A DNA stretch of 11,091 bases from Pseudomonadota bacterium (GCA_023389535.1 JAEWEH010000206.1:1-11091), one strand, 5' to 3'. Counted from the first letter of the stretch, positions 1-10,076 are shown. Notes: generated by a model not told the origin, from the letters alone. Made by a program: numbers and translations.

Positions 1-2222
<2,222 letters not shown>

Positions 2223-2250
2223 AGTAAGTTCCTTAAAGTTTACTCGCTAG

Positions 2251-2276
2251 AAATAAAAGGGAAGCCAAGGCCTCCC
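2251..2276 (-). terminator. terminator-like hairpin with U-tract in the lon leader
   Basis: On the minus strand an inverted repeat (GGGAGGCC against GGCTTCCC, one G-U wobble; the innermost pair probably opens to give a 4-base loop) at 2276-2259 is followed at once by TTTTATTT at 2258-2251. This has the form of an intrinsic terminator. It lies 28 bases upstream of the lon start codon and downstream of the best promoter candidate for lon, so it could end clpX read-through, attenuate lon, or act only as a leader hairpin. The shape is seen in the sequence; the function is inferred. Confidence 0.5.
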
Positions 2277-2299
2277 TTCTTCTAGTACTACCTACAAGT

Positions 2300-2329
2300 G
2301 TATGTAGTGACGTTAGCCAGGTTTTCAAG
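2300..2329 (-). promoter_or_regulatory. candidate heat-shock (sigma32-type) promoter of lon
   Basis: Reading leftward, CTTGAAA at 2329-2323 matches the sigma32 -35 consensus exactly. After a 15-base spacer, CTACATAC at 2307-2300 partly matches the -10 consensus CCCCATNT (C, CAT retained). lon is a classical sigma32 gene in proteobacteria, which makes the match plausible. Transcription would start near 2293, giving a leader of about 70 bases that includes the hairpin at 2251-2276. The -10 match is imperfect and the site is untested. Confidence 0.42.
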
Positions 2330-2381
2330 TGATGCCCCCGCCATGAGGAGCAATATTCGATCCTACCTTATATCGGAACAA

Positions 2382-2396
2382 GCCAGAAAGCCTGGC
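2382..2396 (-). terminator. weak hairpin just after clpX
   Basis: Two bases beyond the clpX stop codon the minus strand carries GCCAG, a five-base loop and CTGGC, followed by TTGTT. The stem is only 5 bp and the following U-run is short and interrupted, so it would at best be a weak terminator or a 3-prime stabilising hairpin for the clpX transcript. Confidence 0.25.
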
Positions 2397-2398
2397 AG

Positions 2399-3697
2399 CT
2401 ATGCCGCCGCGCCTTTTAGCTTCTTCGTGCTCGGGTCCGCCTGCCGTTCCGCCTCGTCGGCGTAGATCAGGATGGGACTGCCCTGGCCGGTGACTGCATT
2501 CTCGTCCAGCACTACCCGTTTGACGTCCTTCTGGGAAGGAAGTTCATACATCGTGCTGAGCAAGGCCTGTTCCACGATGGAGCGCAGGCCCCGCGCGCCA
2601 GTACGGCGCTTGATGGCGCGCTTGGCGATCGCCGCCAACGCCCCCGGGCGGACATCGAGTTCTACTTCTTCCATTTCAAACAGTTTCTGGAACTGCTTGA
2701 TCAAGGAATTCTTCGGCTCGGTCAGGATGCGAATCAGCGTGTCTTCCTGGAGCTCTTCCAGCGTGGCCACCACAGGCAGCCGGCCGACGAGTTCCGGGAT
2801 CAGGCCGAACTTGATCAGGTCTTCCGGTTCGACTTCCGCGAAAAGCTCGCCGACACCGCGTTCCGTCTTGGCTTTCACCGAGGCGGAAAAGCCAATGCCG
2901 GATCTTTCGGTTCGGTCGCGTATGACTTTTTCCAGGCCGTCGAATGCGCCGCCCACGATGAACAAGATGTTGGTCGTGTCCACCTGGACAAAGTCCTGGT
3001 TGGGGTGCTTGCGCCCGCCTTGCGGGGGCACCGACGCCACTGTGCCTTCGATCAGCTTGAGCAAGGCCTGCTGCACGCCTTCGCCCGACACGTCCCGAGT
3101 GATGGAGGGATTGTCGGCCTTGCGGGAGATCTTGTCGATTTCGTCGATATAAATGATGGCGCGCTGAGCCTTGTCTACATCGTAGTTGCAGTTCTGCAGC
3201 AGCTTCTGGATGATATTTTCGACGTCCTCGCCCACGTAGCCGGCCTCGGTCAGCGTGGTCGCGTCAGCCATGACAAAGGGCACATCCAGCATGCGCGCCA
3301 GGGTCTGGGCAAGCAAGGTCTTGCCCGAACCGGTCGGGCCGATCAGCAGGATATTGCTTTTGGACAATTCGACGTCGTCGCCCTTGACCTCGCCATAGCG
3401 TATGCGCTTGTAGTGGTTATAGACGGCCACCGCCAGATTGCGCTTGGGCGTGTCTTGCCCGATCACGTAGCCATCAAGGAAGGTCTTGATTTCGTGAGGC
3501 GTGGGCAGTTCGTTGCGTATGGCATCGCGGGCCGCTTCCTGGCTTTCTTCGACAATGATGTCATTGCAAAGATCGATGCATTCGTCGCAAATGAATACCG
3601 AGGGTCCGGCGATAAGCTTGCGGACTTCGTGCTGGCTTTTATTGCAAAACGAGCAGTGCAAGACCTTGTCGTCCGCCGTTCCTTTTTTTTCAGGCAT
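2399..3697 (-). CDS. clpX: ATP-dependent Clp protease, unfoldase subunit ClpX
   Basis: AAA+ unfoldase that recognises tagged substrates, unfolds them and threads them into ClpP. The 432-aa protein has usual length. The N-terminal zinc-binding domain has Cys15, Cys18, Cys37 and Cys40. In the AAA+ module, Walker A GPTGSGKT is at 120-127, pore-1 loop GYVG at 153-156, Walker B IYIDEID with Asp185-Glu186, the RKH pore loop at 229-231 and the ClpP-docking IGF tripeptide at 268-270. Sensor-2 GARGLRS lies in the C-terminal small domain. These positions nearly coincide with E. coli ClpX, so full function with ClpP is expected. The ATG start is preceded by GAAGAG four bases upstream. It follows clpP after 91 bp that hold a GC-rich hairpin, consistent with co-transcription with partial processing or an extra promoter. 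lon follows on the same strand. Confidence 0.98.
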   Translation of the reverse strand: MPEKKGTADDKVLHCSFCNKSQHEVRKLIAGPSVFICDECIDLCNDIIVEESQEAARDAIRNELPTPHEIKTFLDGYVIGQDTPKRNLAVAVYNHYKRIRYGEVKGDDVELSKSNILLIGPTGSGKTLLAQTLARMLDVPFVMADATTLTEAGYVGEDVENIIQKLLQNCNYDVDKAQRAIIYIDEIDKISRKADNPSITRDVSGEGVQQALLKLIEGTVASVPPQGGRKHPNQDFVQVDTTNILFIVGGAFDGLEKVIRDRTERSGIGFSASVKAKTERGVGELFAEVEPEDLIKFGLIPELVGRLPVVATLEELQEDTLIRILTEPKNSLIKQFQKLFEMEEVELDVRPGALAAIAKRAIKRRTGARGLRSIVEQALLSTMYELPSQKDVKRVVLDENAVTGQGSPILIYADEAERQADPSTKKLKGAAA

Positions 3698-3719
3698 AAA
3701 ACTCTTCGTTCAGTTCAGT

Positions 3720-3741
3720 GGGCGGGACGCGCGCCCCGCCC
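3720..3741 (-). repeat. GC-rich stem-loop in the clpP-clpX gap
   Basis: A perfect 7-bp inverted repeat, GGGCGGG at 3741-3735 and CCCGCCC at 3726-3720 on the minus strand, encloses eight bases that can extend the stem by a G-U and a C-G pair. No U-tract follows, so it is not a normal intrinsic terminator. It lies 22 bases upstream of the clpX start codon and could stabilise or process the clpP-clpX transcript, or slow polymerase. The rest of this 91-bp gap holds nothing recognisable. Confidence 0.45.
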
Positions 3742-3788
3742 GGCTAACAAGCGGCGGACGCACCGGGCGCCCACCGGCTGAGTGGCCT

Positions 3789-4448
3789 TTAAAGCTGGTC
3801 GGTACGGGAAACCAGAACTTTATCGACCAGACCATACGATACCGCATCTTCGGCCGACATGAAATTGTCACGTTCGGTGTCCTCGGCAATGCGCTCGATG
3901 GACTGGCCGGTGTTCTTGGCCAGGATTTGATTCAGGCGCTCGCGCAGACTGAGGATCTCGCGCGCCTGGATCTGGATGTCGGATGCCTGGCCCTGCGCGC
4001 CGCCCGAAGGCTGGTGAATCATCAATCGGGAATTGGGCAGCGTGTAGCGCTTGCCCTTGGTGCCGGCGGCCAACAGGAAAGCCCCCATGCTGGCGGCAAT
4101 GCCGGTGCATAGCGTGGAGACATCCGGCTTGACGAACTGCATGGTGTCGTAGATGGCCATGCCCGCATACACCGAACCCCCGGGAGAGTTGATGTATAGC
4201 GAGATGTCCTTGTCGGGGTTTTCCGATTCAAGGAACAGCAACTGCGCGACGACCAGGTTCGCGGAATGGTCATTGACCGGACCGACGAAGAAAATGACGC
4301 GCTCGCGGAGCAAGCGCGAATAGATGTCGTAGGAGCGCTCGCCACGCCCCGACTGTTCTATCACGATGGGCACGTAGCCCAGCCCCGTAGGGGTCACCGA
4401 GTCACCACCATACATTGAGGCGTAAAAATCGGTAAATCGTGATGTCAT
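3789..4448 (-). CDS. clpP: ATP-dependent Clp protease, proteolytic subunit ClpP
   Basis: Serine peptidase forming the double-heptamer chamber that degrades polypeptides delivered by ClpX (or ClpA). The 219-aa protein is slightly longer than usual because of its N-terminal extension; the conserved core starts near residue 26 ([20 protein letters not shown]). The catalytic triad is Ser120 in GIAASMGAF, His145 in MIHQPSGG and Asp194 in TERDNFMSA, with the same 25- and 49-residue spacings as E. coli ClpP. The glycine-rich SPGGSV strand at 88-93 is present. The N-terminal stretch probably acts as a short propeptide, by analogy with E. coli. Its ATG overlaps the tig stop codon by one base (TAATG), with GGGGA seven bases upstream inside tig, so translation is likely coupled to tig. 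Met12 is a possible alternative start. Confidence 0.98.
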   Translation of the reverse strand: MTSRFTDFYASMYGGDSVTPTGLGYVPIVIEQSGRGERSYDIYSRLLRERVIFFVGPVNDHSANLVVAQLLFLESENPDKDISLYINSPGGSVYAGMAIYDTMQFVKPDVSTLCTGIAASMGAFLLAAGTKGKRYTLPNSRLMIHQPSGGAQGQASDIQIQAREILSLRERLNQILAKNTGQSIERIAEDTERDNFMSAEDAVSYGLVDKVLVSRTDQL

Positions 4449-5758
4449 TAGTTGGTCCCCATGATTTCGTCGAAGGCCACGTCTTCGTCAGTGACTTGCG
4501 CTTTGGACATGACGTGCTCGACGACATTGTCTTCGAGCACAATGGCTTCGATTTCGGCACGCCGCTGGCGGTCTGAAAGGTAATAGGCTACCACTTGGGC
4601 AGGCTGTTCGTAATTTTGGGCGAATTCTTCGATGCGTGCGCGAACTTGCTCGGGCTTGGCTTGCAGGTCGGCGCTGCTTACCAGTTCCGATACCAGCAGG
4701 CCCAGGCGTACGCGGCGCTCGGATTCGGCGGTAAAGGCTTCGACCGGGATAGGCACGGAATCGGCGTTCGGCACGCCGCGCTGCTTCAGGTCTTCGCGCG
4801 CCGCGGCGACACGGCTTTGTGCGTCGCTTTCGACCAGGGACTTGGGAACGTCGAAGTTGCACGCGGCCACAAGTGCGTCCATGACGCTGCCTTTGCTGCG
4901 GGCCTGAGCGCGGGCCTTGGCCTCGCGTTCGATGTTGCTGCGGATGTCCGCCAGCAGCTTGTCGACATCGCCTTCAGTCTGGCCCAGCGATTTCGCGAAT
5001 TCGGTGTCGACGACCGGTAGTACGGGCTCGGCGACTTCCGTCACGGTAATCTTGAATTCGGCGGTCTTGCCGGCAACGGCCTTGCTGCCGTATTCCTCGG
5101 GGAAGGTCAGCGGGAAGGTCTTGGATTCACCGGCCTTCATGCCGCGCACCGCGGTTTCAAACTCCGGCAGCATGCGGCCCTGGCCCAGCACGAAAGGAAA
5201 TTTCTCGGCAGCGCCGCCGTCGAAGGGTACGCCGTCGATGGTGCCGGCGAAGTCCAGCGTGACGCGGTCGTCGTCCTGCGCTTCACGGCCTTCGCGGGCT
5301 TCGTAGTTAGCGCGCTGCTTGCGCAGGATATCCAGCGTGCGTTGCACTTCGGCATCGCCCACGTTGACCTTGGCGCGCTTGACTTGAAGCGCGGACAGCT
5401 CCGGCACCTGGACCTCGGGATAGACTTCGAAGGTGGCGGAAAAAGCCATCACGCCCTCTTCCACGCCTTCCGTCTTGGGTTCCAGCGAAGGTGTGCCGGC
5501 GACCCGCAATTTGGCATCCCCAATGACTTTATCCAGCGACTTGCCCACTTCGGCGTTGATGACGTCGTAGCGTATGCCGGGTCCGTGGCTGCGCTCGATC
5601 AGGGAAAGAGGCGCCTTGCCTGGACGAAAGCCCTGAACCTTGGCGGTGCGAGCGACGCGCTTAAGTTGCGCCTGGACTTCTTTTTCAACGTCGGCGACTG
5701 AAACGACCAGATCAACACGGCGCTCCAGGCCGGACAAAATTTCAACCTCGGGCTGCAT
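4448..5758 (-). CDS. tig: trigger factor, ribosome-bound chaperone and prolyl isomerase
   Basis: Binds at the ribosomal exit tunnel and shields nascent chains; its FKBP-type domain has peptidyl-prolyl isomerase activity. The 436-aa length is typical. The N-terminal ribosome-binding domain carries the signature GFRPGKAP at 43-50. The FKBP-like domain lies at about 160-245 (from [17 protein letters not shown] to [11 protein letters not shown]), and the helical C-terminal substrate cradle follows. The start codon at 5758 has a modest AGGT six bases upstream and, unusually, overlaps the stop of a 29-codon open frame (TAATG). It is the first gene of the tig-clpP-clpX-lon block and is directly downstream, on the same strand, of the pilus cluster with 153 bp between them. 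Confidence 0.97.
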   Translation of the reverse strand: MQPEVEILSGLERRVDLVVSVADVEKEVQAQLKRVARTAKVQGFRPGKAPLSLIERSHGPGIRYDVINAEVGKSLDKVIGDAKLRVAGTPSLEPKTEGVEEGVMAFSATFEVYPEVQVPELSALQVKRAKVNVGDAEVQRTLDILRKQRANYEAREGREAQDDDRVTLDFAGTIDGVPFDGGAAEKFPFVLGQGRMLPEFETAVRGMKAGESKTFPLTFPEEYGSKAVAGKTAEFKITVTEVAEPVLPVVDTEFAKSLGQTEGDVDKLLADIRSNIEREAKARAQARSKGSVMDALVAACNFDVPKSLVESDAQSRVAAAREDLKQRGVPNADSVPIPVEAFTAESERRVRLGLLVSELVSSADLQAKPEQVRARIEEFAQNYEQPAQVVAYYLSDRQRRAEIEAIVLEDNVVEHVMSKAQVTDEDVAFDEIMGTN

Positions 5759-5847
5759 TAGGGACCTATATAAATGAGTAATTGGAAAAATGAACAGGAC
5801 ATTTTACCGGAAAGTTGACGCAGCCATCGAAACGCCCTCTCCTTCAT
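5758..5847 (-). CDS. possible 29-aa upstream ORF coupled to tig
   Basis: A short open frame from ATG at 5847 encodes 29 residues beginning MKERAFRWLRQL and ending in a hydrophobic run (FFQLLIYIGP). Its TAA overlaps the tig ATG as TAATG, the same geometry as the tig-clpP junction. Upstream of its start there is only a G-run four bases away, and no homolog is recognised. An internal ATG at 5802 would give a 14-residue version. It could be a translated leader or chance, so it is listed with low confidence. Confidence 0.2.
   Translation of the reverse strand: MKERAFRWLRQLSGKMSCSFFQLLIYIGP
5801..5830 (-). promoter_or_regulatory. weak candidate promoter of tig
   Basis: In the 153-bp gap upstream of tig, TAAAAT at 5806-5801 on the minus strand is a good -10 hexamer. 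The best -35 at 18 bp is TCGATG (5830-5825), matching TTGACA at only three of six positions. No sigma32-type site was found here. The rest of the gap (5831-5911) holds a short GCTCC/GGAGC hairpin at 5871-5882 without a U-run and nothing else recognisable. Confidence 0.28.
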
Positions 5848-5911
5848 GGCGCCCCCGGCCCGAATGCGTTGCTCCGGGGAGCGCTGGAGAAGCGTGCGCC
5901 TGGATTTCCGG

Positions 5912-6907
5912 TCAATAGTCCACCGTCACGACGATGGTGTCGGAGTAACTGCCGCTACCGGTGATAGCTTGCGCAGGTACGGCGCCATAGACTACCAGGG
6001 GCTGTGCAGCACCGGTGCCGGTTCCTCCGACAGCGTCGTACCAAAGATTATTGCCCCAGCGCTGGTTGCGGGCGGCATCCCGATACAGCTCATAAACAAC
6101 ATACCCGCCCGGGCCCCGCATGCGCCGCTTGCCGTCCTGTCCATGCTGTCCATTGTCCAGCCCGACACGGTAGGCCGTGCCGTTGCATGTGACCGTGACT
6201 GTCGATTGCGCTTGTAGCGGCCGGGTGAGTCCGCCCGCGACAACCCCGAAGTCCATGGGTGTAGCGCCATCGATGCGGCAATCGTTGGCGACCGGCGCTT
6301 GTATGTAGAATCTGGATGTGGCCATGCCGGTGAACGGACTGGCGCAACTGACCGGAGCGCCGCGGTCGATTTCCATGTAGTCGATCCGGATGGGCCAGTT
6401 GCCGATGGAGTTCGTATCGTACCAGCCGCTGGGCAAACCCGCCTGGCTCGCCACCGATATGCCGCCATAGATGGGTAGGGTGGCCGTGACGCCGCTGTTT
6501 CCGGGTTGCGGCATTACCAGCGCAATCCCTGTGGGAGAACCGCCCGATTCGATACTGCCCCAGATTGCCGACAAGGCCGCGTCCTTGTACAGATTGAAGC
6601 CAAGCTTCTTGTTGCCATCGCGCAAATAGCGCAACTCATAGCTGGCGTCCGGCCCCGCGCCCACGCTGATGCAGACCGCCGCATCCCTGCCCTGAGACAC
6701 GCCGGAGCAGCCATAGGTAATTGTAGCCATGGCCGTCTTGACGCCCGGCTCCAGCAGGCTGATTTGATTGAACACCATTTGCGTGCCGCCTACTTCCAGG
6801 TGGCAACTGATCGCCGCGGCGGGCTTCGCCGCGGCCAATCCGCAGAACGCGATGAAAAACAGATGACTTAGGAAGCGCAAAAAGCTATGCATAGTATTCA
6901 CTCGCAT
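5912..6907 (-). CDS. spore coat U domain tip subunit of the pilus (CsuE-like)
   Basis: Probable tip adhesin of an archaic chaperone-usher pilus. The 331-aa protein has a signal peptide of about 32 residues (hydrophobic LFFIAFCGLAAA, cleavage near PAAA-ISC) and two spore-coat-U (SCPU) domains. The first spans about 33-170; the second runs from about 208 to the end, with Cys210 and Cys241 likely paired and the characteristic closing strand YSDTIVVTVDY. In Csu pili the N-terminal domain of the two-domain tip subunit contacts surfaces and the C-terminal one accepts a donor strand; that role is inferred here. It overlaps the usher gene by 10 bases when started at 6907; Met6 (6892) is an equally plausible start with a GAG upstream. 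It is the last gene of the cluster, and tig follows 153 bp later with no clear terminator between. Confidence 0.85.
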   Translation of the reverse strand: MRVNTMHSFLRFLSHLFFIAFCGLAAAKPAAAISCHLEVGGTQMVFNQISLLEPGVKTAMATITYGCSGVSQGRDAAVCISVGAGPDASYELRYLRDGNKKLGFNLYKDAALSAIWGSIESGGSPTGIALVMPQPGNSGVTATLPIYGGISVASQAGLPSGWYDTNSIGNWPIRIDYMEIDRGAPVSCASPFTGMATSRFYIQAPVANDCRIDGATPMDFGVVAGGLTRPLQAQSTVTVTCNGTAYRVGLDNGQHGQDGKRRMRGPGGYVVYELYRDAARNQRWGNNLWYDAVGGTGTGAAQPLVVYGAVPAQAITGSGSYSDTIVVTVDY

Positions 6908-9288
6908 CGTAAAGGGCCGATTTGTAAAACCGTGTCGCCGGGATCGGTGTAGTCAAACTGGACGGCGCAGTGAAAATCAGGTGCGCTGGCCTCCAGGGTG
7001 TTATGGGCTTGTAGCCCTTCGAGGTAGGCGACCCCATCGTAGCCGACCAGAAAGTCGCTCGGCGCACCGTTCAATAACAACGCCGCCCCCAGGGGCGCAG
7101 GCCGGCCGTCGCGGTCGTGCAAGGTCACCGCTGCGGCGCGCACTGGCCGGATGCCGAAGCGAACCAGCGCGCCTGAGAGTTCGCGGGTCGCCACATCCGC
7201 CGCCACGCGGTCTATCTTCAGATTCACCGGCAGCCCCAGCGGGTCGATGGAGATAAGGTTCTTCTGGTACGCCGCCAGAGGCTCGACCAGCAGATAGCCG
7301 TCGCCGTCGCTCGAGCCCACAGGACTGTTGTGGAGCTTGATGGGAACGTTGGGCACGCCGTCGGTGGAAACGATGGCGAAGCTGTCATAAATGCGCCGGC
7401 CGGCAAAAAAGCCACCGTCCATGGCGACCAGGGAACCGCTGGCGCCCAGATAGGCCGAACTGGAGCCGCCATAGGCGTTCATTCCCGCTCGATAATCGCC
7501 GTGGCGGCCGCGGTAGTCCAGTTGAGCCGAGCCGCTGGCGGCGTCGGGGGCCTGCCTGCCGTACAGCGCCCAGCCCCAGCCGGTATTGCCCTGCGTCGTC
7601 TGGCTGGCCGCGATGTTATAGCTGGTCTGGTCGCCATTGCGCTGCATGGAGGCAGATGCATTGACGCGACCTTCCAGACTGATGGACACGCCGATGTATA
7701 CATGCCGGTCGGTCTTGACATCCAGATTCTGGTTGAAGCTCATGCTGACCATGGCCCGCGACCCCAACGGGCGGCTCCAGTATGCGCCGGCGTAGCGATT
7801 TGCGGCCTCGCCCGGATAGGTCTGTTTGAGATAGCTCATGCTGATGGAACCGATGGACTGGAAATTGGCGCCCGCGACCACGCTTTCCGTGACGGCCGGC
7901 GGCGCCAACCCATACAGGGCGGCGACATCGCGGTACTGGCCTGCCGTGCGCGTCGTATTGGCGCCGATATTGAAATGGCGCCCGACCCATTGATAACCTG
8001 CGCTGTATTGCCTGCCCCGCCGGCCGCCCCCGCCGCTGACGGCATAGGCGCCGGATACCTGGCCCAGCCCGCCGAGCGTGGCGACCGCCCCGACTCCGCT
8101 GACTCTGGCCTGCCGGCTTGCTTCGGCGTGAGACTCCAGTGTCAGCGCCCTCGTCAAGCCATAGCGCAGGGTGCCGCTGACGACCGGGTCGCTCGCATAG
8201 CGAAAGGAGCTGATCCCGTACTCCTCACGTACGTAGCCGGCTTCCAGCGACCAGTCCGCCAGCCCTTCGTCGAGCTGGGTCGAACTTGCATAGAAAGGAA
8301 TATCTAATTGAGTCTGTCTGCCGGCTGCGTCCGTCAGTACGATGAGCGCATTGCCCCGGCCCGTGATGCCGGGAATCGCGTTGAGCTGGAAGGGGCCGGC
8401 CGGCACCCTGCCGTCGTAGCGCTTGATGCCATCGATATACAGGTCGACGGCTGAAGGCACGACTGCACTGCCCATGAAAGCCGGCAGCGGGGTGATGGTC
8501 CGGTAGGGCTGCAGAGAGAAGTTGCGCCCAATGCGGATGCCTCCTATGCGGGTAGAGCGCGACCAGGGCAGTCCGCCTGTAAGCGTGTCGCCCAGGGTAA
8601 GCGTAATGGCCTGATCCGGCCATGAGCTACGCCAGGATGTGTCCAAGCGCACATTGTGCGCGCGCCAATTCCGACTATCTTCCCACGCCTGAGGCGCAGG
8701 CTGCCCGCTGATCGCCTGAGCGAAAACGGTATTGCTGAAGACGCCATACGGATTGAAGAGCCGCAGTTCGCTCGCGGCGCTGAGCAGGCTGGTACCCCGG
8801 TTTTCGCGGTTGGCATAAAGGTCATAGTTCAGCAAAGCACCGCGGCCTGCGGTAAGGGTTGCGGCACCTTCGGAGCCAGTGCCCAACACGGTCGCTGCAA
8901 GATCCAGTTCCGAAAGCGGCGCCTGGAGGGCCAGCGACTGCGCCGCTTCGTCGTAGTCGGCGCGCACGCCAGGTAGGGAATCAAGGCGCACGTAGGCGTA
9001 GTCCCCTTCTTGCGTTTTGAAGCCGAGGTTGCGCAACACAGACGGCAGGGCCCACAAAGCACCGTCTCGATAGCTGAAGGGATGCAGCTGATCGATGGGG
9101 TTGCCATTGACCGTGACGGACAAGTAGAGATCAAGCGGGGCAACAGCCGCACTAGCTTGTGGCAAACCATCGGCTTGCGGCTGCGCCTGGGACGAAACGG
9201 ATGCTAGGGCCAGAACGGCCCAGGCCCAGCATGCGGCATGCAATGCACTACGGACCCGTTTGTAGTTGTACTGATAAAGCTTGGTCAT
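6898..9288 (-). CDS. outer-membrane usher of archaic chaperone-usher pilus (CsuD-like)
   Basis: Outer-membrane pore that receives chaperone-subunit complexes and assembles and exports the pilus. It has 796 aa, usual for ushers. A long-n-region signal peptide (YKRVR then a hydrophobic AWAVLALASVSSQA stretch) is followed by the periplasmic N-terminal domain (LDLYLSVTVNGNPIDQLHPF). The beta-barrel is interrupted by a plug domain near VDLYIDGIKRYDGRVPAGPF, and C-terminal beta domains start around VSTDGVPNVPIKLHNSPVG. Two cysteines near the end (DFHCAVQF and the GPLRC terminus) probably form the disulfide common in usher C-terminal domains. The start at 9288 lies inside the 3-prime end of the chaperone gene (41-base overlap) with no clear Shine-Dalgarno, suggesting coupled translation. 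It is assigned to the archaic type by its SCPU-domain neighbours and its overall sequence. Confidence 0.92.
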   Translation of the reverse strand: MTKLYQYNYKRVRSALHAACWAWAVLALASVSSQAQPQADGLPQASAAVAPLDLYLSVTVNGNPIDQLHPFSYRDGALWALPSVLRNLGFKTQEGDYAYVRLDSLPGVRADYDEAAQSLALQAPLSELDLAATVLGTGSEGAATLTAGRGALLNYDLYANRENRGTSLLSAASELRLFNPYGVFSNTVFAQAISGQPAPQAWEDSRNWRAHNVRLDTSWRSSWPDQAITLTLGDTLTGGLPWSRSTRIGGIRIGRNFSLQPYRTITPLPAFMGSAVVPSAVDLYIDGIKRYDGRVPAGPFQLNAIPGITGRGNALIVLTDAAGRQTQLDIPFYASSTQLDEGLADWSLEAGYVREEYGISSFRYASDPVVSGTLRYGLTRALTLESHAEASRQARVSGVGAVATLGGLGQVSGAYAVSGGGGRRGRQYSAGYQWVGRHFNIGANTTRTAGQYRDVAALYGLAPPAVTESVVAGANFQSIGSISMSYLKQTYPGEAANRYAGAYWSRPLGSRAMVSMSFNQNLDVKTDRHVYIGVSISLEGRVNASASMQRNGDQTSYNIAASQTTQGNTGWGWALYGRQAPDAASGSAQLDYRGRHGDYRAGMNAYGGSSSAYLGASGSLVAMDGGFFAGRRIYDSFAIVSTDGVPNVPIKLHNSPVGSSDGDGYLLVEPLAAYQKNLISIDPLGLPVNLKIDRVAADVATRELSGALVRFGIRPVRAAAVTLHDRDGRPAPLGAALLLNGAPSDFLVGYDGVAYLEGLQAHNTLEASAPDFHCAVQFDYTDPGDTVLQIGPLRCE

Positions 9289-10027
9289 TGACTGTCAGGT
9301 CTAGCTTTCCGCCATGAGCCGCCGCCCCCGCTTCGCGGCTCAGCGACCAATGCCGGATGCTGCCTGGCAACACATACCCATACAACCCTTCACTTACTAC
9401 GATCTTCTTGCCATTGCGGCCGAGCAGCGACACATTGGTCACCTTGGCGCGTGTGCTCCCTTTGTTGGTGGCCGTCAACACCGCGCCCCCCGGCCCTTCG
9501 CGCACGCTCCAGACCACCGCCGGAACCGAGGTGGACTGCCCGCCGGCGGCCCCTTCCGGTGCAGGCGGGGCAATGAAAATGGGTACGGAATATCGCAGGA
9601 CGAACTTCACGCCTTCAGCCCCCGCGCCCACGGGAAGTTCGTCCATCACTACACGATAAGCTTTTTCCGTCGAAGGCGGCGCCTGCCCCGCGCCCACGCG
9701 CACGAGGCGCACTATTTGGCGCTGCCCGGGCTGTATCGTCAGCATAGGGGGGCTTGCGACCATGTCGTTGGTGGGCTTGAGCAGATCTTCACCGCCTTCC
9801 TGCACCCAGGCATAGACTCGGACCTGAGCCTGCAAGGGCTGAGTCCCCGAGTTACTGAGCCAAAGCCCTTCAGAATTCTGGCGCGCCTGCAAGTCTATGG
9901 TGACAGGCGAGACCTGCAAGCTGGCTGCAAGCACGGGCGCGCCGATCAGACAGCCACCCATGTACGCCAGGACGGATGCGTATCGCTTGGCGGCCGCCGC
10001 AACGGCCGCTACGAATGAAATGAGCAT
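9248..10027 (-). CDS. periplasmic pilus chaperone, PapD-like (CsuC-like)
   Basis: Binds secreted pilin subunits in the periplasm, supplies a donor strand and delivers them to the usher. The 259-aa protein has a signal sequence with likely cleavage near residue 34 (GAPVLA-ASLQVSPV), followed by two immunoglobulin-like domains. Family hallmarks are the N-terminal strand SPVTIDLQAR, the IQPGQRQIVRLVR segment (97-110) and EKAYRVVMDELP (121-132), which holds basic residues likely to anchor the subunit carboxyl terminus. The F1-G1 strand region KFVLRYSVPIFIAP follows. An in-frame TGA two codons upstream of the ATG rules out an earlier start. No strong Shine-Dalgarno is visible. It follows the pilin gene after 49 bp containing a stem-loop, and overlaps the usher start. 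Confidence 0.92.
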   Translation of the reverse strand: MLISFVAAVAAAAKRYASVLAYMGGCLIGAPVLAASLQVSPVTIDLQARQNSEGLWLSNSGTQPLQAQVRVYAWVQEGGEDLLKPTNDMVASPPMLTIQPGQRQIVRLVRVGAGQAPPSTEKAYRVVMDELPVGAGAEGVKFVLRYSVPIFIAPPAPEGAAGGQSTSVPAVVWSVREGPGGAVLTATNKGSTRAKVTNVSLLGRNGKKIVVSEGLYGYVLPGSIRHWSLSREAGAAAHGGKLDLTVNDQALSVQLQTGP

Positions 10028-10041
10028 GATTCAAAGCGCTT

Positions 10042-10076
10042 GCCGCAGATGACACAGTCCCTGCGGCGAAACAGGG
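10042..10076 (-). repeat. stem-loop between pilin and chaperone genes
   Basis: In the 49-bp gap the minus strand has a perfect 7-bp inverted repeat, GCCGCAG (10067-10061) and CTGCGGC (10048-10042), with 12 bases between them that can form three more pairs (GAC/GTC) inside. A second, mutually exclusive hairpin CCCTG/CAGGG (10076-10072 with 10063-10059) abuts the pilin stop codon. No U-tract follows either. Such hairpins after a major pilin gene often protect the upstream transcript or reduce read-through; here that is inference. Confidence 0.5.

Noticed and set aside
3005..3781. Plus-strand open frame of 258 aa
   Set aside because: It is antisense to clpX and its upstream gap; the clpX frame is unambiguous.
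5871..5882. GCTCC/GGAGC inverted repeat as a terminator of the pilus cluster
   Set aside because: The stem is 5 bp with a two-base loop and no U-tract follows on the minus strand.
7330..8307. Plus-strand open frame of 325 aa
   Set aside because: It lies opposite the usher gene and is a by-product of high-GC codon use with no recognisable domain.
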